Assembly: GCA_023382655.1 (NCBI GenBank) | Contig: JAHDWK010000021.1 | Span: forward strand, 1 to 64,000 | Direction: 5' to 3' | DNA: 64,000 bases | Source: Anaerolineae bacterium | Lineage (GTDB): Bacteria > Chloroflexota > Anaerolineae > Promineifilales > Promineifilaceae | Shown: positions 44,546 to 52,852 of the stretch, one piece after another | Layout: every line of letters starts with the position of its first letter | Numbering within the stretch: the first letter of the stretch is position 1 | Made by a program: the position numbers and the translations under genes | The notes under the pieces: generated by a model | The model's input: only the letters and a program-made list of their open reading frames with translations | What the model was told of the DNA's origin: nothing | The model's database searches: none

Positions 44546-46555
44546 ATGCGAAATACCCAAACCCTTCCCTACCCTCTTCTGGTTTCCCTGTTACTACTTC
44601 TCCTGGCGGCCTGCACCACACCGGCGGCCTCTGGCCGCGGCGCGCCTGGTGATATGCCGGCCCTACCCGACCCGGCCGTCCAGGCTACCCTGGGGGCGCG
44701 GCAGGCGCAGGACGCCGCCGCCACCTATGATGCGGCCCTGGCGGCTACCCAACAGGTCATCCAGGCCACGGAAAACGCCCGCAGCCAGGCCACCGGTACA
44801 GCCGCGGCTGTGGCCACCGGCAAGGCGGTGGCGGCTACCAGCACCGCCGCCGACCTCAGCGCCAGAGGTACCCAAATCGCCCTGGTGGCTACCGAGACCG
44901 GTCATGCCATTGCCAATGCTGCCACGGTCACCCATCAGGCAGCGGCCGTCCAGGCCGAGATGACGGCCCAGGCCATCCACATGGGGAACGCCCAGATGTT
45001 GCAAGAGGCAGAACGGCAGCGGCTGGCGGCCCAACAACAGCGGCAAGAGACGATCAACGCCGCCCTGCCCTATCTCCTGGCCGCCGTTGCCCTGGCTGTG
45101 GTGATCCTGGTCGGGCTGTTTGCCTTCCTGATGGTGCGCAGCCGCAATCCCGTATTTCACGTGGAACATTTGGGCACAAAAATCGCCATCGTGCCCACGG
45201 CCAATGGCAGCTACGCCCCCCTGCCCGGCCTGCCGGCGCTCTCAGGCAATCATGTCGCCACCCGTGCCCTACCGGCCACCACCCTATCCGGCCCTTCGGT
45301 CGTGACACCCTCAACCATCACTGCCATGCCGCAGCGCAGCCCGCGCGCCAGTTGGCAGATGTTCATGCGCCATCAGGACCCGGCCACCGTGCCCCTTGGC
45401 GTTAACGAGGCTACGGGCCAACCCGTTTTCCTCAACCGGCTGCACAACCCGCATCTGCTGATTGCCGGGACGACCGGCGCGGGCAAAACGACGGCGGGTC
45501 TGGCCCCCTTTGTGGCCGGGAATTGGGGCAATCAGGCCCATGTGGTGGTCATCAACGGCCGGGGTAGTGACTTTGCCCCCTTTGCCGGGCAGCCCAATCT
45601 CACCCTCTGGCCGTCCTTGCGGCCGCTGGCCCTCCTGCATCCTCTGGCCGACTTTCTCTCTGCCCTGGTAGAGGAGATGTATCGGCGGGACGGTGTCCTG
45701 GCCCGCACCGGCGCGTCCAGTTGGGCACAGTTACCGGCCCAGGCGGGTGAATCGGGCGAACTGCTCATCGCCATCGATGAATTCCTGACCATCGTTGGCG
45801 CCGCGCGCGAAGCGGCCGAACTGGCGCGGCTGGCCAGCGACCCGGAGACGGCCAAGAATCTGGCTTATCAGGCCACCCTGCTCTGGCTGCGGCTGCTGAC
45901 CCTGACCAATGAAGGGCGCAAATATGGCCTCTATCTGGCCGTGACTATGACCGACCCCACCCGTGAGGCGATTGGCGATCACGGCATGCGGCTGCGGCGG
46001 CAGATGGCTACCATTGGCTTTCGCATGAACAGCCCGGCCAGCAGCCGCGCTTTTCTCGATGTCTCCGGCGCGGACGGGTTGGCTTCCGGTTCGGCCGGGC
46101 TGGCCAACGGCCGTTTTGTCTACAATATCAGCGGCATGGTGGGCACGGCCGTCGGTTTTTTCCCTGATCCAGCCGACCTATACCACTTCTTTGATGCCCG
46201 TCCGGTCACACCGCACCCGCTGCCGGAGGCGCTGGCGGCCACCGTTGCCGCCCTGCCCCCTCAGGCAGACATGGCGGCCCCCACACACCCGGCCGAGGCG
46301 GTCTATCCCCCTTACCCCTCTCTTCTTCATACCCCACCCGGTCTAATCAGTCAGGCCGCGCGGGATGGGCAGGCACTCCGGCCCTATCTGGCGGGTCTGA
46401 AATCGCTCAACGCGGCGGGCAGTCTGCTCAACGATGTCAGCGGCCGGCCGTCGGGCCAATTCTTGCAGGAGCGGCTCAAACCGGCCCTGGTCTGGCTGCA
46501 TGAGACGGAAAACAATCCGGATGCTGTCCGCCTGCTGGCGCGGTTCAGCGAATAA
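44546..46555 (+). CDS. FtsK/VirD4-type ATPase with lipoprotein signal
   Basis: A 669-residue protein with an unusual layout. Residues 1-23 form a lipoprotein signal (LLLLLLAACTTP, lipid Cys23). Residues about 40-170 are an Ala-rich, coiled-coil-like stretch (GARQAQDAAATYDAALAATQ...). A membrane helix lies near 174-196, and the motor domain follows, with Walker A GTTGAGKTT near 307-314 and Walker B LLIAIDEF near 404-411, plus an RNP-like LANGRFVYN. It is of the FtsK/HerA/VirD4 class that pumps DNA. Neighbours (DUF2637, lipoprotein) suggest DNA transfer or segregation of a mobile element. If the lipobox is used, the N-terminus is tethered outside while the motor is cytoplasmic. Confidence 0.8.
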   Translation: MRNTQTLPYPLLVSLLLLLLAACTTPAASGRGAPGDMPALPDPAVQATLGARQAQDAAATYDAALAATQQVIQATENARSQATGTAAAVATGKAVAATSTAADLSARGTQIALVATETGHAIANAATVTHQAAAVQAEMTAQAIHMGNAQMLQEAERQRLAAQQQRQETINAALPYLLAAVALAVVILVGLFAFLMVRSRNPVFHVEHLGTKIAIVPTANGSYAPLPGLPALSGNHVATRALPATTLSGPSVVTPSTITAMPQRSPRASWQMFMRHQDPATVPLGVNEATGQPVFLNRLHNPHLLIAGTTGAGKTTAGLAPFVAGNWGNQAHVVVINGRGSDFAPFAGQPNLTLWPSLRPLALLHPLADFLSALVEEMYRRDGVLARTGASSWAQLPAQAGESGELLIAIDEFLTIVGAAREAAELARLASDPETAKNLAYQATLLWLRLLTLTNEGRKYGLYLAVTMTDPTREAIGDHGMRLRRQMATIGFRMNSPASSRAFLDVSGADGLASGSAGLANGRFVYNISGMVGTAVGFFPDPADLYHFFDARPVTPHPLPEALAATVAALPPQADMAAPTHPAEAVYPPYPSLLHTPPGLISQAARDGQALRPYLAGLKSLNAAGSLLNDVSGRPSGQFLQERLKPALVWLHETENNPDAVRLLARFSE

Positions 46556-46574
46556 ACCCACACGGTGTATCCCC

Positions 46575-47018
46575 ATGCCCCCGTTATTTCGCCCTCCCCG
46601 CCTGCTGGCTCTGTGTTCCTGGTTTACGGCCACGATATGGGCGATGATGCGGGAGCCGACGTCCCTTGTGCGCGCTATGCCGCCGAGGCTGACCACGGCC
46701 GGGCTATTACCGGCCGTGCCATTACCGGCCGGGCCATTGCTGGCCCCTCTCCACCTGTCATCCCCGGTTGCCCGGTCGTTGCTGTCCGTCGCCGCTTTAT
46801 CACCTTTTGTCGCCCGGCCGTCGCAGTCTATCGCACGCCCATCGCCGCCTGTCGCCCGGCGCGCCCCCCTTTTGCCAGAGGGAGTTATGGGCGGATCGTT
46901 GCCATCTGCGACGAAATTGCGACGGTCGCAGGCACTGCGACTATCGCAAAAATTGGGTGTGTGTCGGTTTCGTCGCAGTGGTTTTGTCCCACGAGTAGGA
47001 GATGGGGAGCGCCAATGA
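46575..47018 (+). CDS. Unknown basic protein in the FtsK operon
   Basis: A 147-residue ORF (MPPLFRPPRLLALCSWFTAT) that is very rich in Pro, Ala and Arg. The C-terminus (LPSATKLRRSQALRLSQKLGVCRFRRSGF) could be a helix-turn-helix-like DNA-binding element. Its stop overlaps the start of the next gene as ATGA, which is the main reason to believe it. A competing frame extends the downstream gene upstream through the same DNA, so this call is tentative. Confidence 0.45.
   Translation: MPPLFRPPRLLALCSWFTATIWAMMREPTSLVRAMPPRLTTAGLLPAVPLPAGPLLAPLHLSSPVARSLLSVAALSPFVARPSQSIARPSPPVARRAPLLPEGVMGGSLPSATKLRRSQALRLSQKLGVCRFRRSGFVPRVGDGERQ
46918..46948. promoter_or_regulatory. Paired TGCGA palindromes, possible operator
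   Basis: Two 13-bp palindromes, TGCGACGGTCGCA (46918-46930) and TGCGACTATCGCA (46936-46948), are spaced 18 bp centre to centre, with half-site TGCGAC words on either side. They lie about 70-100 bases before the start of the 500-aa gene. They may bind a dimeric regulator, but they are inside a reading frame and could be fortuitous. Confidence 0.35.
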
Positions 47019-48517
47019 CCACACCCCCCAGCCAGCCTGCGGCTAAGCGGCCGCTCACCAGTCAGCCGTCCACCGACCGGGCATCAACCAGCCAGGCGTC
47101 AACTAACCAGGCGTCAATTGACCTGGTGTCAATTGACCTGGCGTCAACTAACCAATCACCGCCCACCGGGCCAACTGTACCGGATGATCGCATCGCGGCT
47201 ACCCCCTCCGCTGTACCCAGCGCCGCCTTACTGGCTGCCAATGAGCGCCTGCTGGCCCAGCGAGCGGCGCAGAAGGGGGCTGGCCCCATACCCGAGGGGT
47301 GGTCACGGCCGTCAGCGACCCAAATACCAATGGCGGCGGAGGTGTGGACACGGCTGCCGCCCCATCTGGGTTGGCAGAGTGCGGCAGTCACGGCCGTGCA
47401 GCGCCGGACAGGTATGCGCGACCATAACCTGATAGCCAACACAGGGAGCACGCCGATCGCCGCCTTTTCCCGGCCAACAGCAGCCGATTCTTCCCCCGTG
47501 GCGGCAGCGGCGCTGGGCGCGGCCGGCTATCTACCGCCCGCTTTTTCCCCTCCCCCACCGGCAACGACCATTTGCCTGCATCCTTCGCTGGCCATGGCGC
47601 TGCTGCGCACCGGACAGGTGGCGTGCGGGCGGCTATGGTTGCTGCTACGGGCCCTGGATACCGCTGGCTGTGGCTGCCTGCCGCTGACGGCCGTGCAGAG
47701 CGCCCTGACCGGCCGGGAATCTGCGCGGCGGTTGTGTGGGCCGCGCCGCTTGCGCCAGCTTTTACAGCAAGGGACTGGGTTGTTCTGGCAGCGGGACAAA
47801 ACCCACCTCTGGCTGGCCGGGGCAGGCAAAGTGGCCGCCCGGCTGGGTGTGGCACGGCTGGCCGGTCACCCGATAGAACTGCCTCTGGCGGTGTTGACTC
47901 AGCCCATCGGTCTGGTACGCGCCCATCTGTATGCCAGCTTTCATAGCAGCCGGGGCGGCATAGGGATTGGGGATGGGGGGAATCCAATCAGCCGGGCAGC
48001 GCTGACGGCCGTGAGCGGCGTCTCCCGGCGCAGCCAACATGCCTACGAGCGGCGCACACGGATGCGGGTGGTCCGTAATGTTGCTCTTGGCCTATCCCTC
48101 AATCCCTTAGCCCAAGAGGCCCTTACCTGGCAGCACGGGCAGGCGGTTTTTATCCTGATGGATAAGCGGGGAAAACAGGGGCGACCGGGTCGGCGTTATC
48201 TGGCCTGGCAGTTGCCCAACAGTTACTACGGGCCACATGCCCGGCTGGGGCGTGGTCGAAACCGCCGTCTCAATCGCCAACTGGTAGACCTGCGCACAAA
48301 TGGGGACGCGGGGAACGGCCGGGCGGGTAGCGAAGTGTGGGGCCGGCGGTACGCCAGGAGTGGGGCAGCGGCAGGGCAATGGCTGCGAAAGGGGCCACGA
48401 GAGCGGCCGCGGGGGCGACCGTGGGAGTGGCTGGAGGCTGAGGTTTATTGGCAGTCACCGGGTGGACAAGCGAGTGCCATCTGGTATATGCTGTCGTGGC
48501 GCGAGTCACGCAGTTGA
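47015..48517 (+). CDS. Unknown protein, possible replication/transfer factor
   Basis: A 500-residue protein with a low-complexity N-terminus (about residues 1-60) containing five tandem pentapeptides of the form ASTNQ/ASIDL. A soluble middle region has LLLRALDTAGCGCLPLTAVQSALTGRESARRLCG, which could be a winged helix. The C-terminal part is Arg-rich (GRGRNRRLNRQLVDLR). The start at 47015 has GGAG upstream and the ATGA overlap. It is the last gene of the block and precedes a palindrome and a terminator. Its position and DNA-binding-like character suggest a replication or relaxation protein, but no catalytic motif was recognised. Confidence 0.6.
   Translation: MTTPPSQPAAKRPLTSQPSTDRASTSQASTNQASIDLVSIDLASTNQSPPTGPTVPDDRIAATPSAVPSAALLAANERLLAQRAAQKGAGPIPEGWSRPSATQIPMAAEVWTRLPPHLGWQSAAVTAVQRRTGMRDHNLIANTGSTPIAAFSRPTAADSSPVAAAALGAAGYLPPAFSPPPPATTICLHPSLAMALLRTGQVACGRLWLLLRALDTAGCGCLPLTAVQSALTGRESARRLCGPRRLRQLLQQGTGLFWQRDKTHLWLAGAGKVAARLGVARLAGHPIELPLAVLTQPIGLVRAHLYASFHSSRGGIGIGDGGNPISRAALTAVSGVSRRSQHAYERRTRMRVVRNVALGLSLNPLAQEALTWQHGQAVFILMDKRGKQGRPGRRYLAWQLPNSYYGPHARLGRGRNRRLNRQLVDLRTNGDAGNGRAGSEVWGRRYARSGAAAGQWLRKGPRERPRGRPWEWLEAEVYWQSPGGQASAIWYMLSWRESRS
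47081..47155 (+). repeat. Five 15-bp tandem repeats
   Basis: Five in-frame 15-bp units encode ASTSQ, ASTNQ, ASIDL, VSIDL, ASTNQ near the N-terminus of the 500-aa protein. Copy number may vary without breaking the frame. Confidence 0.75.
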
Positions 48518-48602
48518 TGGTCATCAACCGTTTCGGCTGGCGGCATAAAGCTGCACCCGTTCTAGGGGATAATTAAGAGGGTGAACATAAGGAAGAAAGG
48601 GG

Positions 48603-48622
48603 TGGATAACGGCCGTTATCCA
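48603..48622. repeat. 20-bp perfect palindrome centred on ACGGCCGT
   Basis: TGGATAACGGCCGTTATCCA is a perfect 20-bp inverted repeat containing the genome word ACGGCCGT. A second ACGGCCGT follows 30 bases later. It lies downstream of the 500-aa gene and could be a protein binding site of the element. Confidence 0.6.
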
Positions 48623-48655
48623 TGCAGATGCCTGGGGGCACGGCCGTCAGGAACA

Positions 48656-48680
48656 GCCGTTAAAACGGCATTTTGTTTTT
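48656..48680 (+). terminator. Intrinsic terminator after the plasmid-like operon
   Basis: Stem GCCGTT / AACGGC with a tight loop, followed by TTTTGTTTTT. Ends the operon that starts at 42392. Confidence 0.65.
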
Positions 48681-48698
48681 ACGTGGCAGGCCCTTATC

Positions 48699-49447
48699 CT
48701 ATTCGGTAAGCCAATCTAGCGATTCTTGAAAACAGGCCACGGGGAGCAGATTGTAACTGGCGATTTCAGACTTTCTGTACATCTCGCCGTAAATAGTAGA
48801 GTGCTCATTACGGTTGGTTTGCCGCCCATACGCAAAGGCAACCGCTTTTATGGCCTGGCTGAGCGGCATGGCCCAGCTCTGGCTAATAGTATGCGTCGGT
48901 GTCGCCAATTGAGATTCAATCGCTTCCAGGCGTTGCAGGTGTTCGGCCAGGCGCGATATGAGAAGTATCTGACTTCACCCCGGTGGCAGTTTTGTATGTC
49001 TGCACTTCCGGCGTATCCTGCTCTAGCGTCTCTTCAAAAATAGCATCTGCTGCCAATCGCCGTTCTTGAAATGCTTCCCGTAGAACAGTCGCTGCCTCTC
49101 GTTGAAGGCGTTCAATTTTGGGCCGTGTCTCATCTTCCACCCGGCCTGGTTTAAGCCCGGCCAGTCATTGGGGAATCTGGTCAACTCTCAATAGGTTTGC
49201 TTGCTGGCGCCTGCTGCCCCGCCCTGTGGTGGAACGGGATGGGGTTAAACCGCCCCCGTTTGAAGCCTTCCCTGAGGATGTTATGGGGGGTAATCAGACG
49301 CCGTCGGGTAGGTACATCTTTGCCTCAAGCCGGACACATCTGCGTCACGGAAACGTACACTTTGCTATCATTGCCGCGCACGGCCGTTAATTCATCATTG
49401 CAGAAAATAATGTCGCTCTGTTCAATAATGGTCAATTCGTTGTTCAT
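48699..49447 (-). pseudogene. Decayed P22_AR_N antirepressor gene
   Basis: Three separate pieces in order correspond to the intact antirepressor-like protein at 52853-53692. 49447-49325 gives NNELTIIEQSDIIFCNDELT. 49140-48970 gives KIERLQREAATVLREAFQERRLAADAIFEETLEQDTPEVQTYKTATG. 48870-48699 gives SQAIKAVAFAYGRQ...YGEMYRKSEIASYNLLP. The central part of the N-terminal domain is missing, and stops and frameshifts separate the pieces. It is inverted relative to the other copies, with the ParA locus between. Confidence 0.75.
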
Positions 49448-49840
49448 TATGTTTTTCCGTATCTCCGTCAAGCCATTGATGCCAGCGCCGGCCTGCCAAA
49501 GCAAAATGAGATCCAGGCGCAGCATTCCTAATGGGAGTGATCTTGATGCATTCCCCACCATCCCCTTCCCCCAAAGCAAGACATTATTCTGCGGAATGCG
49601 CAGGACTTGATTCATACACCTGTCCATTGTGATGAGTACGGTTGGGATTGTGTCTTCATAGAGCAAACAATCAATATTTTCTTCATGGTCGCCAAAAGAT
49701 AATTTTGGACGAAGCCAATCGTCTAAAAAACTACACCACAATATTTTCTATGTGATTTGTGTAGTAACACAGTCTGCCCTATCATAAAATACGATCCACC
49801 CCCCTACCCTACTCAGAAAGACGGCATTAACGTGACTTTC

Positions 49841-49920
49841 AACGTATACTAATGTACAGCAATGTACAACAACGTATACCAATGTACACTAACGTATACG
49901 TTAGTGTACATTGGTGCGTA
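49841..49920. repeat. 10-bp phased repeats, cluster 1 (putative centromere)
   Basis: Eight consecutive 10-bp units without gaps: AACGTATACT, AATGTACAGC, AATGTACAAC, AACGTATACC, AATGTACACT, AACGTATACG, then inverted TTAGTGTACA and TTGGTGCGTA. The consensus is AAYGTAYACN with a period of one DNA turn. Such arrays are typical binding sites of ribbon-helix-helix partition proteins, and the RHH/ParA genes are next to it. Confidence 0.85.
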
Positions 49921-50290
49921 TTTACAAAAAGCAACAAAAGGGTTCGGTGGGGTGGGGGGACGATTCCAAAATGAGGTAGCGAACGGCTTCAAAAGTAGGG
50001 GCAAAATCCATGCCCTAATAAATTTGATGCGCCGCGTGGGAAATGGCGTGATGGACCAAATCCGAATAGGAACCTACTTTTACACCATAACCGCGCCCAA
50101 CGGTCGAATTTGATGGGTTTGAGCCGATGCGCTGCCCAATTTGGTGGCTGTCTTGACTCGGATTGTGCACCAGGCACCAAGATTCGGCGGTGGGCATTGT
50201 TGGCCACAAATGGGGCGGATAATGAATTTGTGACCACGTAGTCTAACGTCGTAGGGACACTATACAGGATGTATTTTGATATCAAGAGAC
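49921..50290. other. Stretch between repeat clusters, no gene
   Basis: About 370 bases between the two repeat clusters. Open frames here have no start signal or family. It may be part of a centromere or origin region of the mobile element. Confidence 0.45.
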
Positions 50291-50380
50291 AACGTACAAC
50301 AACGTATACGTTGTTGTACGTTGGGGAGCATTGGTGTACGTTAGTATGCGTTGTTGTACATTGGTGAACGTTATTCAATG
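50291..50380. repeat. 10-bp phased repeats, cluster 2
   Basis: Nine 10-bp units in register: AACGTACAAC, AACGTATACG, TTGTTGTACG, TTGGGGAGCA, TTGGTGTACG, TTAGTATGCG, TTGTTGTACA, TTGGTGAACG, TTATTCAATG. Most are in the opposite orientation to those of cluster 1. The cluster ends 5 bases from the stop of the RHH gene. Confidence 0.85.
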
Positions 50381-50385
50381 TTGGC

Positions 50386-50766
50386 TTAATCTTCAAATTC
50401 GATGTTGTTGCGGAATTTAGGCGATGTACTGCGTTGCAAGGTTGGATGTGGGATTTCCCCCTTGGCGTAGAAGTCCCAGGCATATAACAACAAATACTTG
50501 GCCAGTTGGGAAGCTGGAACACCAAGATTTATGGACTCTTGTTCGATAACCTGTTTTAATTCATAGCCAACATCATAAGAAGCCCGTCCCGCCAGACGGC
50601 TCTTAGGTGTCCTTTTTTTGAGCGATTGGGATAAAGCTCTTTCTCTCGCCCCAACTATAGCAGGTTTGGTTGTTGGCAAAGTGGGGGCATCAGCCGGGGG
50701 TTGGGAAGCTGTGCCCAGCCCTTGCAGTTGGCTCATCACATCGGTCATTTCTTTTCGTTTACTCAT
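50386..50766 (-). CDS. Ribbon-helix-helix partner of ParA (ParB-like)
   Basis: A 126-residue protein with a disordered, Pro/Thr-rich N-terminus (about 1-55) and a C-terminal ribbon-helix-helix-like domain (RASYDVGYELKQVIEQESINLGVPASQLAKYLLLYAWDFYAKGE). This is the layout of the small centromere-binding proteins of type Ib partition systems. The start at 50766 (MSKRKEMTD) overlaps the ParA stop by eight bases. It is expected to bind the 10-bp repeats flanking the operon and to repress it. Confidence 0.8.
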   Translation of the reverse strand: MSKRKEMTDVMSQLQGLGTASQPPADAPTLPTTKPAIVGARERALSQSLKKRTPKSRLAGRASYDVGYELKQVIEQESINLGVPASQLAKYLLLYAWDFYAKGEIPHPTLQRSTSPKFRNNIEFED

Positions 50767-51502
50767 CAGCCACAATCCTTCTGGTTAAGTTCAAATAATC
50801 TTGAGCGCCATTACTTTGGGGGTCGTATTCAAAAATATGCTGTCCATAGGCCGGTGCTTCACTTAATCGCACGTTGTAACGAATTGGCTCGCAGACCCGA
50901 TCGCCAAAATGAACGGCCAACTGCGGCATGATTTCTGCTGTTTGTTTGACCCGCCGATCCAGAGCCGTTGGCAAAATATAGCGCAGGACAACATCGTGGT
51001 AGCGTCGCACATCTTCAATGCGATGGGTAAATTCGATCAGGCCGTCCAGACTCAATACCTCCAAATTAACAGGCGTCAAAATTTCTTGGGCGAAAAAAAG
51101 GACATTGATCTGTAAATTGTCCCAGCCCGGTGAGGTGTCCAGAATCACATAATCATAGTGGGCTACATACGGCAGCATGACTGCCGACAATGTTTCCTCC
51201 TGACGCATGTCAGCTTCGGCAATGACTTGTTTGACCGCTGCCAATCGGTGTCCACCGGCCAACAAATGTAGATTGGGGCGGGCCTCAACTGCGGCTTCGG
51301 CAAAATCGGCGTGGCCCATCATCAGGTCGGCCAGACCACGTTCTGGGCGCAGCCCCAAGGCCTTGCCTGCTTGGGCCTGAGTATCCGTATCAATCAATAA
51401 AACACGCCGCCCGGTTAAGGCTAGCGCTGCTGAAAGATTTACGGCGGTTGTAGTTTTACCTACACCGCCTTTGGAGAGGGAGATGGAAAGTATTCGTGTC
51501 AT
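50759..51502 (-). CDS. parA: ParA-family partition ATPase
   Basis: A 247-residue Walker-type ATPase. The deviant Walker A is SKGGVGKTTTAVNLSAALA near residues 9-25, the A' strand is VLLIDTDTQAQAGKALGL, and Walker B is YVILDTSPGWDNL. There is no N-terminal HTH, so it is of the small, type Ib class whose operon is regulated by the partner protein. It is expected to segregate a plasmid or integrated element by moving on the nucleoid. The start at 51502 (MTRILSISLSKGG) is preferred to a Met three codons upstream. Operator-like 10-bp repeats lie immediately upstream. Confidence 0.92.
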   Translation of the reverse strand: MTRILSISLSKGGVGKTTTAVNLSAALALTGRRVLLIDTDTQAQAGKALGLRPERGLADLMMGHADFAEAAVEARPNLHLLAGGHRLAAVKQVIAEADMRQEETLSAVMLPYVAHYDYVILDTSPGWDNLQINVLFFAQEILTPVNLEVLSLDGLIEFTHRIEDVRRYHDVVLRYILPTALDRRVKQTAEIMPQLAVHFGDRVCEPIRYNVRLSEAPAYGQHIFEYDPQSNGAQDYLNLTRRIVADE

Positions 51503-51509
51503 GAGCCCC

Positions 51510-51569
51510 AATGTATCACAATGTATACATTAGGCAAACAATGTATACGTTGGGAAAGCAATATATATG
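51510..51569 (-). promoter_or_regulatory. 10-bp phased repeats, cluster 3 (parA operator)
   Basis: Six units in 10-bp register: AATGTATCAC, AATGTATACA, TTAGGCAAAC, AATGTATACG, TTGGGAAAGC, AATATATATG. They start 8 bases upstream of the parA ATG and must overlap its promoter, so they are probably the autoregulatory operator bound by the RHH protein. Confidence 0.8.
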
Positions 51570-51610
51570 TTTAGCCGGCAAAAACGTCTGGGGTGGCTGG
51601 GAGCATACCG

Positions 51611-51780
51611 ATGCTATTAGCTGAGTTCGTAGAGCAACTTTTTTGGATTCAACTGCTAAAGATGAAATTGAGGAACTTGCCTCTGTGGAAGGTTATGGCA
51701 AAATGGCTTTTGGTGATTGGTTGGTGTTCATGGGTTTTCCGCAGCTTGATAAAGGATTTTGGCTTGAGGCTGAGGATTAA
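51611..51780 (+). pseudogene. Small gene split by a frameshift at a T6 run
   Basis: Reading MLLAEFVEQLF, then shifting by one base at the six Ts (51639-51644), continues LDSTAKDEIEELASVEGYGK and MAFGDWLVFMGFPQLDKGFW to a stop. The acidic, amphipathic composition after the T run looks like genuine protein. Without the shift the frame turns into an implausible Trp/Leu-rich product. Either a recent frameshift or programmed slippage. Family unknown. Confidence 0.4.
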
Positions 51781-51843
51781 CTGTAGTGTAGGCCAGAATT
51801 AAGATAATACCGAATGATCACATTGCAGGTGAATGACAAGGAG

Positions 51844-52164
51844 ATGAGCGAAGAAAAGGCACTGGCCCCTGTTGACCAGAAACAAGTGGAGTTTTACGGC
51901 GATGAATTGACGGCCATGTTGGTTGAGGACGGCACAGTTTACGTCCCGGTGCGGCCGATTTGTGATTACCTGGGATTATCGTGGACAGGAGAGCGGGAGA
52001 GAATCAACCGGGACCCTGTATTAGCGGATGTGGTGAGGTTTGTACGTGTTACACGCACAAACTCCGTCGGCGGCAACTCCGGCGCAGCATCCTGGTTCCC
52101 CCGGAAATGGATGAAGAAATCAACCGGATTTGTAAGAGGTACAAGATTGGGAAAATGGAGATGA
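51844..52164 (+). pseudogene. P22_AR_N antirepressor copy A, truncated
   Basis: It begins like the intact copy: MSEEKALAPVDQKQVEFYGD, then YVPVRPICDYLGLSWTGERERINRDPVLADVV. A ribosome binding site (AAGGAG) precedes the ATG at 51844. After about residue 75 the similarity ends. In another frame the DNA then reads RRSILVPPEMDEEINRICKRYKIG, an RHH-like tail. So this copy is a deletion/fusion derivative that may still make a short P22_AR_N protein. Confidence 0.7.
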
Positions 52165-52324
52165 TGCGCTTCTCATCGCTAAAGGCCTGGAAGATGTACA
52201 CAATGGCGCTTTGGAAGAGAGCCTGGTGAAGGAGGTGGTTGTTGAGTTACCGACACCCCAGTGGAAGTCCGGAAGATAGGGAAGTTAAGACGAGTATTTG
52301 GGTTCTCACCAGCGGGCGCAAACA

Positions 52325-52440
52325 GGCCAGATGCGTTTCAATCGCGATCTGGCCTTGTCCGAGGTAATACAAGGTGTTGCCATTACGACAACAAACGGTG
52401 AAGATCACAAGAGTTGGGGCAGTGGAGAGGGTGGTTACTG
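52325..52440 (+). pseudogene. Fragment of another P22_AR_N copy
   Basis: The plus strand reads MRFNRDLALSEVIQGVAITT and then TNGEDHK, matching RINRDPVLAESVQGVAVTTT of the intact copy. It lacks the N-terminal strands and the C-terminal domain. It includes a chance 12-base match to the start of the CRISPR repeat. Confidence 0.6.
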
Positions 52441-52536
52441 GAGACTAAAGAAGTTTGCTGCTGGCGTGGGTTGAGAAATAGGAGTTTGACTACTTTATGT
52501 GGTGGGGTGGTCAAACATAAAAATGGAGATGCGGTG

Positions 52537-52745
52537 ATGACAGAGAAAGCGTTGGTTCCAATAGAGCAAAAAGAAGTTGTTTTTTACAAGGACACCATTG
52601 TCGCGGTGCGTCTGGATGATGGCGAAATTTATGTGCCAATTAGACCGATTTGTGACAACCTGGGCGTGACACTGGCGGGGTAGCGTGAAGGCATTAGCCG
52701 CGCCCCGGTTGTGGTGGAGGTGGTGACCTCTGTAAGTGTTACACT
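52537..52745 (+). pseudogene. P22_AR_N antirepressor copy C, in-frame TAG
   Basis: MTEKALVPIEQKEVVFYKDT, then IYVPIRPICDNLGVTLAG and a TAG at 52681-52683. Beyond the stop, the same frame continues REGISRAPVVVEVVTSVSVT, matching RRINRDPVLAESVQGVAVT of the intact gene. The gene is therefore inactivated by one nonsense codon and then lost downstream. Confidence 0.75.
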
Positions 52746-52852
52746 GACGCAGCCGGCCATAGAAACGCCTGGCCTGATGGCCAGGTTGTGAGCAGCGGGG
52801 ACAAAATTGGATAGGGTACTTGTCCCGTCAAAAAAGAATGGAGAGAAAGAGC

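Noticed and set aside
49862..50113. 83-codon ORF starting in the 10-bp repeats
   Set aside because: Its first third is a translation of the phased repeats, so it is not a gene.
52330..52345. GTTTCAATCGCG at 52.3 kb, identical to the first 12 bases of the CRISPR repeat
   Set aside because: It encodes RFNRD of a P22_AR_N fragment that is present in homologous copies with other codons, so the match is by chance.
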